DNA of 19,790 nt. Source: an uncultured Dorea sp. (GTDB taxonomy: Bacteria; Bacillota; Clostridia; Lachnospirales; Lachnospiraceae). Of this stretch, positions 14,668-19,790 are shown one piece after another. The translations under genes and the position numbers were made by a program. The DNA lies in contig CAJTRE010000039.1 in NCBI GenBank assembly GCA_910578495.1, positions 1-19,790 on the forward strand. Direction: 5' to 3'. The notes under the pieces were generated by a model that saw only the letters and a list, made by a program, of their open reading frames with translations, searched no databases and was not told where the DNA came from. Each line of letters begins with the position of its first letter. Positions within the stretch are counted from its first letter, which is position 1.

Positions 14668-14850
14668 ATGGAGCGATATAATAGTAAAATAAATGTAGGG
14701 GCAGATTCATCTGTTGTAGTACCATACGGATGTAATACTAATTGCAAGCTTTGGTGCAATTCCTGTTTGGATACATGTAAAGGTAGTTGCAAAGGTGATT
14801 GTAGTAAGACTTGTTCAGTATATTGTTCTTTCAGTGTAAATAAGTTGTAA
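14668..14850 (+). CDS. CXXX-repeat Cys-rich peptide, probable RiPP precursor
   Basis: The 60-residue product has a Cys-free leader-like N-terminus (1-21, ending VVVPYG) and a core with nine Cys at 22, 26, 30, 33, 37, 41, 45, 49 and 53. All gaps are C-x3-C except one C-x2-C. The residues between are small or polar (NTN, KLW, NS, LDT, KGS, KGD, SKT, SVY). This strict period matches peptide substrates of radical-SAM maturases that install thioether links (ranthipeptide/sactipeptide type). It is not a ferredoxin, and the lack of His and of paired CxC motifs argues against a typical metallothionein. A strong AAGGAGG (14656-14662) lies 5 nt before the ATG, so it should be well translated. It follows the maturase remnant and precedes a BceBA-type transporter. 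No cleavage site is evident. Activity is unknown. Confidence 0.85.
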   Translation: MERYNSKINVGADSSVVVPYGCNTNCKLWCNSCLDTCKGSCKGDCSKTCSVYCSFSVNKL

Positions 14851-14865
14851 AAAGTAATTTAACCA

Positions 14866-14909
14866 GGATGTCAAAAGTAGTTGCTGCCTAAAAAATGCTT
14901 TTGACATCC
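14866..14909 (+). terminator. Perfect 12-bp hairpin between peptide and transporter genes
   Basis: GGATGTCAAAAG (14866-14877) pairs exactly with CTTTTGACATCC (14898-14909) across a 20-nt loop. No T-run follows; the permease ribosome binding site comes 10 nt later. In bacteriocin operons a hairpin after the structural gene often lowers read-through or protects the short mRNA, giving much more peptide than transporter. That role is inferred here. Confidence 0.6.
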
Positions 14910-14934
14910 GCTAATTATAAGGAGGAAGAGAGTT

Positions 14935-16905
14935 ATGACAAATTGGAAATTCATTTTCAGAAATCTGAAAAACAATATGCAGAGCCATGTACTTTTGTCG
15001 GTTGGTCTTATTCTCAATCTTGCATTTGTGTATTGCTTTTTATTTCTGGGGTTGGCGGCCGACAGCTATGCTCCTTTTCGGATTGCATTTCATTATGGCA
15101 GTATGTCCGGTACAGCCGGCACTTGCGCCAAGATCAGCATGATTTCAGGTCTCTTCCTGATGATATCTATTGCATTTCCCTATATAAAGGGGCGTATCAG
15201 GGAATACAGCCTGCTGATGATTTTAGGGATTCAAAAAAAGAGAATGTCGGTTCTTTTGGGAGCAGAATATGCGATTATATGGGGGATTACGTTGTTTGCA
15301 GGTCTTCTTTTGGGGACAGCGCTGTCTGTGCCGGCATATGCTGTCCTGAAAGCTTCAGGATATCCGGTAGGTACGGTGAACTGGCTCGCTATAGGGTGCA
15401 GTGTGTGGAGTAAGGTTCTATTATTGAGTGTCGGTTATCTGGCGTGTACGCTTGCATATCTGGCTGTTCGGACAGATAGCCGAAATCTGTCTGAGCTTGC
15501 GGCGGAGTCTGTAAAACCTGAAAAGATGAAGAAGCTGCATCAAGGGATCAAGTTTGGGATTATAGGCATTTTTCTGGTTGTATTTAGTATGCTCCTTAAG
15601 TTTCAGTCCCGTTTTTTGTCTGCGATTGTGATCTTTAAAGATGAAGAAATCAGGAATGCGGCAGCTTTTGTATTTTTGATTGTAGGAATGTACCTGTTGG
15701 TTGCGTCCGGAATGTCTGTAGTGCTGGCGTGTATGAAACGAAGTAAGCGAGGCTACTTTAAAAATGCATTGTCCATCCGCAGTGTGATGTTCCGGGTATC
15801 TACTTATAAAAATACGATTTTTGCAGTTTTGCTTATTAATTTTGCAGTGCTTTTTTCTCTGGGGGACAGTATTGTTATATTTGCTGATGAGGAAAGAGAC
15901 TATAGTTGGAGATACCCCCATGACTTTGTAGGAAGTATGACAGAAGAGGCCGGTAAATGGGAGAAGATCTGCAGGGAGAACGGAGATGAAAAAGGGCTTA
16001 TAAGTGTGCCTTATGTAGATTTGGAAAGTATGCAAGGAGGAAGGTTCCTTGGAATATCGGAATCCTCGTATGAGAAATTGACTTCTAAAAATGTACAGCT
16101 AAAAAAAGGTCAAATGTTAATGTGTATACAATGGGCTAAATCTGATGCAGATAAAATATTGACTGGGTACGCAGACTGGAAAGACGTGCCGTTAGAATTT
16201 GGTAAAGAGGTAAAAGATTATGCGATTCAGAAAAAGGAAGTGGATGTTCTCACAGTCGGAGGGATTTATGTTAATGTTGCTGTTTTTGAAAACGGGGATT
16301 ATCAGGAGATTGTCGGAAAACTGAATCCGTCAGAACTTTTAGTGGTGCAGGATTTTGAGAAGGGAAGAAAGTCTTCTATGAATCAGAAAGCGCAGGATTT
16401 TAAGCGGAACAATCCGGAGATTCCCTGTATTACAAGGTCAGAAGCGCTTAATATAGAGGAACTGGTAGACAGCATTATCAATGCCATTAATATCTTCTGT
16501 ATGTTCTGTATTACCATAGCTGGTCTTTCGCTGCTTGGGATTAAGTTGTTTTCTGAGATACCTGTATTGGGAGGAAAGTACCGGTTCCTGTCAGATGTGG
16601 GGATGGAACGGACACAGATTAAAAAAGAGGTGGGAAAAGAAATAAGACCGCTGATTTTTATTCCAGTGTTTTTTGGTATCTTCATGGCTGCTATTTATAA
16701 GGCAAATATTCTGGCAATTTATATCCGGGCGAATTCAGAGTATCATTTCTATTCTGAGGGCGGACTTACGGCATTTGTTTGGGGAATGAGTAAGGATTGG
16801 TTATTTGTACTTGCTGTATTTTGCCTGATTCAATTGTTATATGGGAAGTATATGATAATGTTTATAAAGAGAAGAGTTATTCGGGAGGCATTTGGATTGG
16901 TTTAG
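14935..16905 (+). CDS. BceB-like ABC transporter permease (FtsX family)
   Basis: The 656-residue membrane protein has about ten hydrophobic segments (16-40, 66-84, 105-130, 158-178, 206-224, 241-266, 292-314, 516-538, 570-595, 620-645). A large extracytoplasmic domain of about 200 residues (316-515) lies between segments 7 and 8. That layout and length are those of BceB/VraG-type permeases, which protect against or sense antimicrobial peptides that act on the cell envelope. AAGGAGGA (14919-14926) precedes ATG 14935 by 8 nt. Its partner ATPase begins 18 nt after its stop. No BceRS-like two-component system is visible nearby; the BlaI/M56 pair could take that place. The obvious client is the adjacent Cys-rich peptide, for export or self-protection, but this is inferred from position only. 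Confidence 0.88.
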   Translation: MTNWKFIFRNLKNNMQSHVLLSVGLILNLAFVYCFLFLGLAADSYAPFRIAFHYGSMSGTAGTCAKISMISGLFLMISIAFPYIKGRIREYSLLMILGIQKKRMSVLLGAEYAIIWGITLFAGLLLGTALSVPAYAVLKASGYPVGTVNWLAIGCSVWSKVLLLSVGYLACTLAYLAVRTDSRNLSELAAESVKPEKMKKLHQGIKFGIIGIFLVVFSMLLKFQSRFLSAIVIFKDEEIRNAAAFVFLIVGMYLLVASGMSVVLACMKRSKRGYFKNALSIRSVMFRVSTYKNTIFAVLLINFAVLFSLGDSIVIFADEERDYSWRYPHDFVGSMTEEAGKWEKICRENGDEKGLISVPYVDLESMQGGRFLGISESSYEKLTSKNVQLKKGQMLMCIQWAKSDADKILTGYADWKDVPLEFGKEVKDYAIQKKEVDVLTVGGIYVNVAVFENGDYQEIVGKLNPSELLVVQDFEKGRKSSMNQKAQDFKRNNPEIPCITRSEALNIEELVDSIINAINIFCMFCITIAGLSLLGIKLFSEIPVLGGKYRFLSDVGMERTQIKKEVGKEIRPLIFIPVFFGIFMAAIYKANILAIYIRANSEYHFYSEGGLTAFVWGMSKDWLFVLAVFCLIQLLYGKYMIMFIKRRVIREAFGLV

Positions 16906-16923
16906 TGTAAAAGGAGGAGAAAC

Positions 16924-17649
16924 ATGGAACTAATTAAGACAGAGAATCTTATAAGGAATTATGGAAACATAGAAGTTTTAAGAGGAATCAGCCTGACTGT
17001 TATGGAGGGGGAATTCTTAGGAATCATGGGGAAATCCGGCAGCGGTAAAACGACTCTCTTAAAAATTCTGGGAATGATAGACCGACCTACAGGCGGTAAA
17101 ATGATTTATCGGGGAAGACCGGAGAGTGAACTTAGGTCTTGGGAATCAGCGAAGATACGGAGAGAAGAAGTGGGCTTTGTGTTTCAGGAATTTTTCCTGA
17201 TGGACAGCCTGGATATATTGGAAAATGTTATGCTTCCGATGTTTGTAAGTAAAAGTGCAGACAGTGAAGGGAAAGAGAAAGCCAGAGCATTGATGAAAAG
17301 GTTCGGTATTGCAGAACTGGAAAAGAAGATGCCTTATGAACTGTCGGGCGGAGAGCGTCAGCGAACCGCTATATGCAGAGCGTTGGTCAATGATCCACAG
17401 ATTGTATTTGCGGATGAGCCCACCGGGAATCTGGACTCAAAGTCTGGAAAGATTGTGATAGATTCATTGAAAAGGATTAATCAGGAATTTGGTAAGACAG
17501 TTATTATGGTAACTCATGATCCTCAGATGGCGAGTCATTGTGACAGAATTGCACTTCTAAAGGATGGTGTTAAACTGGATGAAATTAAGAAGGATGGAGA
17601 GAATGAGGAGTTTTATCAAGAGATTCTCAGGCGGATGGCAGATTTATAG
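16924..17649 (+). CDS. BceA-like ABC transporter ATP-binding protein
   Basis: The 241-residue cytoplasmic ATPase is complete. It has Walker A GKSGSGKT (36-43), Q-loop Gln88 in FVFQEF, signature LSGGERQR (140-147), Walker B IVFADEPTG (160-168, catalytic Glu165) and the H-loop His198 in VTHD. The sequence belongs to the MacB/LolD/BceA group that pairs with FtsX-type permeases. AAAGGAGGAGA (16909-16919) lies just before the ATG, and the gene follows the permease by 18 nt, so the two form one transporter and one transcript. Permease-before-ATPase is the reverse of the classic bceA-bceB order. A hairpin begins at the stop codon. Confidence 0.95.
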   Translation: MELIKTENLIRNYGNIEVLRGISLTVMEGEFLGIMGKSGSGKTTLLKILGMIDRPTGGKMIYRGRPESELRSWESAKIRREEVGFVFQEFFLMDSLDILENVMLPMFVSKSADSEGKEKARALMKRFGIAELEKKMPYELSGGERQRTAICRALVNDPQIVFADEPTGNLDSKSGKIVIDSLKRINQEFGKTVIMVTHDPQMASHCDRIALLKDGVKLDEIKKDGENEEFYQEILRRMADL

Positions 17650-17685
17650 TAACAGTTCAGCCATAGCCACAGGCTAAACTGTTAC
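17649..17685 (+). terminator. Hairpin ending the peptide/transporter unit
   Basis: A 14-position stem (17649-17662 with 17672-17685, one C-A mismatch, 9-nt loop) starts at the last base of the ATPase stop codon. Only GATTT follows, so the T-tract is poor. It is probably the 3' end of the transporter transcript. Confidence 0.65.
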
Positions 17686-17715
17686 GATTTATAGAAAAAT
17701 TTTGCGTTATTTTTA

Positions 17716-17744
17716 TTGCCAGATGTCGAAAAATTCAGTATAAT
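17716..17744 (+). promoter_or_regulatory. Promoter of the lipoprotein gene
   Basis: A TTGCCA -35 box (17716-17721) and a perfect TATAAT -10 box (17739-17744) are separated by 17 bp. Transcription should start near 17751, about 38 nt before the ATG. Confidence 0.75.
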
Positions 17745-17788
17745 AAAACTTAACGTATTATTTATTAAAATATGAGGAGGAAAAGGTA

Positions 17789-18244
17789 ATGAAGAGAGTA
17801 GTTAGTATGATTGCTGTGTGCGTTATGGCATTAGGGCTTATGGCATGTGGCGGCAAGGAAGTGAAGAACGCGGCGGTATGCAAGATTGAGCAGAACGGAG
17901 TTAAAATTGAAATGGCTCTTGACGCTAAGGGTGATAAAATCACTAAAATCAATCAGACTTCCAAGATAAGTATAGAAGGAGTTTCGGAAGAAGATGTGAA
18001 AACGCTTCAGGATACGATTGACCAGGCGGCGGCTGTTTATAAAGATATTGACGGTGTTTCTTATGAAATCGAGCAGAAAGATACTGAGATTACCGAAAAG
18101 ATTAGTATGAATGTCGAGGATAAAGATACTTTGAAAGCAGTTATTGATGCAGGACTTCTTCCGGTAACAGGAGATAATATAACAAAGTTATCATTGAAAG
18201 CAACGAAGGAATCCCTTGAGTCATCCGGATGGACAATAGAATAG
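17789..18244 (+). CDS. DUF1307 (YehR-like) lipoprotein
   Basis: The 151-residue protein has a lipoprotein signal peptide: basic MKR, a hydrophobic run, and lipobox LMAC (17-20) with Cys20 as the lipidation site, so it should be tethered outside the membrane. The mature part of about 130 residues is hydrophilic, with regular alternation suited to a small alpha/beta fold, and ends in KATKESLESSGWTIE. Length and pattern fit the YehR/DUF1307 lipoproteins, whose function I do not know. AGGAGG (17775-17780) lies 8 nt before the ATG. It has its own promoter and a bidirectional terminator, so it is monocistronic. The family call is medium confidence; the lipoprotein call is firm. Confidence 0.85.
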   Translation: MKRVVSMIAVCVMALGLMACGGKEVKNAAVCKIEQNGVKIEMALDAKGDKITKINQTSKISIEGVSEEDVKTLQDTIDQAAAVYKDIDGVSYEIEQKDTEITEKISMNVEDKDTLKAVIDAGLLPVTGDNITKLSLKATKESLESSGWTIE

Positions 18245-18264
18245 TTAAGATTTTAGTTAGAAGC

Positions 18265-18305
18265 AAAAAGATATGCGTGAGGTTAAACCTTGCGCATATC
18301 TTTTT
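18265..18305. terminator. Bidirectional terminator between lipoprotein and MATE genes
   Basis: AAAAAGATATGCG (18265-18277) pairs perfectly with CGCATATCTTTTT (18293-18305), and T-runs lie on the 3' side for both strands. The MATE stop codon (18283-18285) is in the loop, so one stem arm is also MATE coding sequence (codons for KKDMR). Confidence 0.9.
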
Positions 18306-19632
18306 TTAGAATGATTATGAACCATATCAATAAAAGGATACCTTTGAAAATACTGGATATGGTAATGCTCCACCAGATTCCATTTAATTCCAATGGAGTT
18401 TGAATCAGCATAAGCGCCAGTGGAATCCGTATAGCGGTAAATACAATACTGATGATGGAAGGCGGAATGGTTTTTCCGTATCCTGCAAATGCTCCGGCAG
18501 TGGTGATTTCAATACTCATTGGGAGTTGTGACACACCGAGGATGACCAGATAGTCAATACCCATAGGAAGTATCGCTGTTTCTGTAATAAAGATACGGAA
18601 GATGGGAGCCGGGCATAGCATTAAAAGCAGAGTACATATAATTCCCCACAGTAAAACAATTTCCATGGCACAGGTGTATCCCTTTTTGATACGCGCTTTG
18701 TTACCGGCTCCACGATTCTGTGCAATGAAAGAATTGACGGCGGCTGCAAACCCATCAGAAGTCATCCAGGAAATGGATTCAATCTGTGAGCCTACTTTCT
18801 GGACAGCAACAGCGGCATCTCCGTAGGAAGCGACCAGCCTTGCGATAATCATGGAGATTCCGGTAAATAACATATTCTGGATACAAGTCGGAAGCCCGAG
18901 GCGAAGAATGGATAAAATATAAGTGGTATTCGGTTTTTTCAGAAGTGTTACATACTGAAAGATAAACTGGTCTTTTGAAGCAAAATATATAAAAATCAGC
19001 GTAACAATAGCCTGAGCTAAAACTGTGGCAATAGCGGCGCCCATCACATCCAGACATGGGAATGGGCCAATTCCGAAAATAAGGGCAGGATCGAGGAATA
19101 TATTGATAACGAGTCCTATAGTGGTTGCAAAAAAGGCGGCCTTACTGTTTCCAATCGCGGTAAAAATTCCTGTAAATGTCTGGTTCAGAAAAGAAAAGGC
19201 AACAAAACCACAAGTAATCTGTAAGTAAATATGGGCGTCTGCGATGACGTTCGGGCTGTTAAGGTTAAAAAATCCAATCAGCGGCGTTGCAAATACGACA
19301 CAGATGGAGCCATATAAAAGTCCCAATAACAGCGTAAGTTGAAATGCATTGGAAACATATTTGGCAGCTTCTTCGCGGCGTCCGCTTCCAAGAGAGTAAC
19401 CGGCATTTACCTGCCCGCCCATTTTAGCTAAAGAAGCAAGACCATTTGAAAGCCACATATACATACCGGCAGCGCCCACAGCGGCAACTGCATTGCTTCC
19501 AATCCTTCCAATCCATATCATGTCGGTTAAATTATAAGCCATCTGGATCAGCGACGTTGCCATGATAGGTAATGCGAGCCGGCTTAAAGAAGACAGCACA
19601 GGACCATTTAATAAATCGACATTCTTTTGCAT
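18283..19632 (-). CDS. MATE-family multidrug/sodium antiporter
   Basis: The 449-residue protein has about twelve hydrophobic segments in two similar halves, as expected for MATE (MatE x2) efflux proteins that use a Na+ or H+ gradient to expel organic cations. Family features include LALPIMATSLIQMAYNLTDM (19-38), NQTFTGIFTAIGNSKAAF (150-167), NIFLDPALIFGIG (177-189) and GAAIATVLAQ (198-207). The in-frame TTG at 19656 has no ribosome binding site; ATG 19632 has GGAGG (plus-strand 19641-19645) 8 nt upstream, so I use it. The substrate cannot be predicted. The gene is convergent with the lipoprotein gene, and its last codons form part of the shared terminator. Confidence 0.95.
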   Translation of the reverse strand: MQKNVDLLNGPVLSSLSRLALPIMATSLIQMAYNLTDMIWIGRIGSNAVAAVGAAGMYMWLSNGLASLAKMGGQVNAGYSLGSGRREEAAKYVSNAFQLTLLLGLLYGSICVVFATPLIGFFNLNSPNVIADAHIYLQITCGFVAFSFLNQTFTGIFTAIGNSKAAFFATTIGLVINIFLDPALIFGIGPFPCLDVMGAAIATVLAQAIVTLIFIYFASKDQFIFQYVTLLKKPNTTYILSILRLGLPTCIQNMLFTGISMIIARLVASYGDAAVAVQKVGSQIESISWMTSDGFAAAVNSFIAQNRGAGNKARIKKGYTCAMEIVLLWGIICTLLLMLCPAPIFRIFITETAILPMGIDYLVILGVSQLPMSIEITTAGAFAGYGKTIPPSIISIVFTAIRIPLALMLIQTPLELNGIWWSITISSIFKGILLLIWFIIILKKDMRKV

Positions 19633-19672
19633 GTATTTTTCCTCCGGTAAAATCAATAAATAAGCTGGAAGT

Positions 19673-19678
19673 ATTATA
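19673..19678 (-). promoter_or_regulatory. Possible -10 box for the MATE gene
   Basis: A perfect TATAAT on the minus strand lies about 41 nt upstream of the MATE start codon. The sequence 17-18 nt further upstream is T-rich (CTGTTTT) but gives no good -35 box, so the call is tentative. Confidence 0.4.
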
Positions 19679-19761
19679 ACACAGCATGTGAGGAAAAAAC
19701 AGTAAAATGGTTGAAAATCAATGAAAATTTAAAGAAAATGTACATTAGTCAATGATGTGAC

Positions 19762-19790
19762 ACCAGTTTTTTTAAAATAAAAGAACTGGT
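19762..19790. terminator. Hairpin at the right window edge
   Basis: ACCAGTTTTTTTA (19762-19774) pairs with TAAAAGAACTGGT (19778-19790) over 13 positions with one T-G wobble and a 3-nt loop. The sequence beyond is not available. It could be the terminator of a neighbouring gene; no T-run follows on the minus strand. Confidence 0.45.

Noticed and set aside
14668..14850. Ferredoxin or metallothionein identity for the Cys-rich peptide
   Set aside because: There is no CxxCxxCxxxCP ferredoxin motif and no CxC or His pattern typical of metallothioneins. The regular CXXX period next to a radical-SAM remnant fits a RiPP precursor better.
14895..15413. 172-codon plus-strand frame overlapping the permease start
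   Set aside because: The overlapping frame from 14935 has a strong ribosome binding site, a BceB-like layout and full length; this one is a shadow.

Overview
The window looks like chromosomal DNA of an anaerobic Firmicute, most likely a gut Lachnospiraceae (Clostridia). This is inferred from the moderate-to-low GC content, strong AGGAGG-type ribosome binding sites, a clostridial pyruvate:ferredoxin oxidoreductase, a tyrosine T-box leader, and Lachnospiraceae-like DUF5714, DUF3267 and COG0523 proteins. No rRNA, tRNA, CRISPR array or insertion sequence was seen. All family names come from motif recognition, not from a database search.

Layout. Positions 1-118 (-) hold the start of an unrecognised gene. 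Positions 427-1293 are lgt, followed by the large nifJ/PFOR gene (1370-4906) with its own promoter, a perfect 19-bp palindrome in its leader and a strong terminator. Positions 5013-7848 form a three-gene cluster: a COG0523 GTPase with a His/Cys repeat tail, a second COG0523-like GTPase that lacks the usual CxCC metal site and carries a DUF1980/YcgQ-like C-terminus, and a Cys-rich DUF5714 protein. A metal or cofactor homeostasis role is the obvious guess. A complete tyrosine T-box (promoter, UAC specifier, UGGU T-box, terminator) at 7896-8235 precedes a DUF3267 membrane zincin, tyrS and an M15-type peptidase, and a perfect bidirectional terminator ends that unit. A cytoplasmic GH13 amylase lies on the opposite strand (11084-12394).

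The most interesting part is 12519-17685. A BlaI-type repressor overlaps an M56 (BlaR1-like) membrane metalloprotease gene that is split by a -1 frameshift. Next come the remains of a radical-SAM peptide maturase with most of its middle deleted, an intact 60-residue peptide with nine Cys almost exactly every fourth residue (a CXXX-repeat RiPP precursor), and a BceB/BceA-type ABC transporter. Two near-identical 14-bp sites, shaped like BlaI/MecI operators, sit in front of the repressor gene and in front of the peptide unit. I read this as a RiPP locus controlled by a BlaI/M56 protease switch, with BceAB-like export or immunity, whose maturase (and perhaps sensor) has decayed.

The right end holds a DUF1307/YehR-like lipoprotein, which is a client for the Lgt enzyme encoded at the left end, and a convergent MATE-family transporter. 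The 3' end of the MATE gene runs into the shared terminator.
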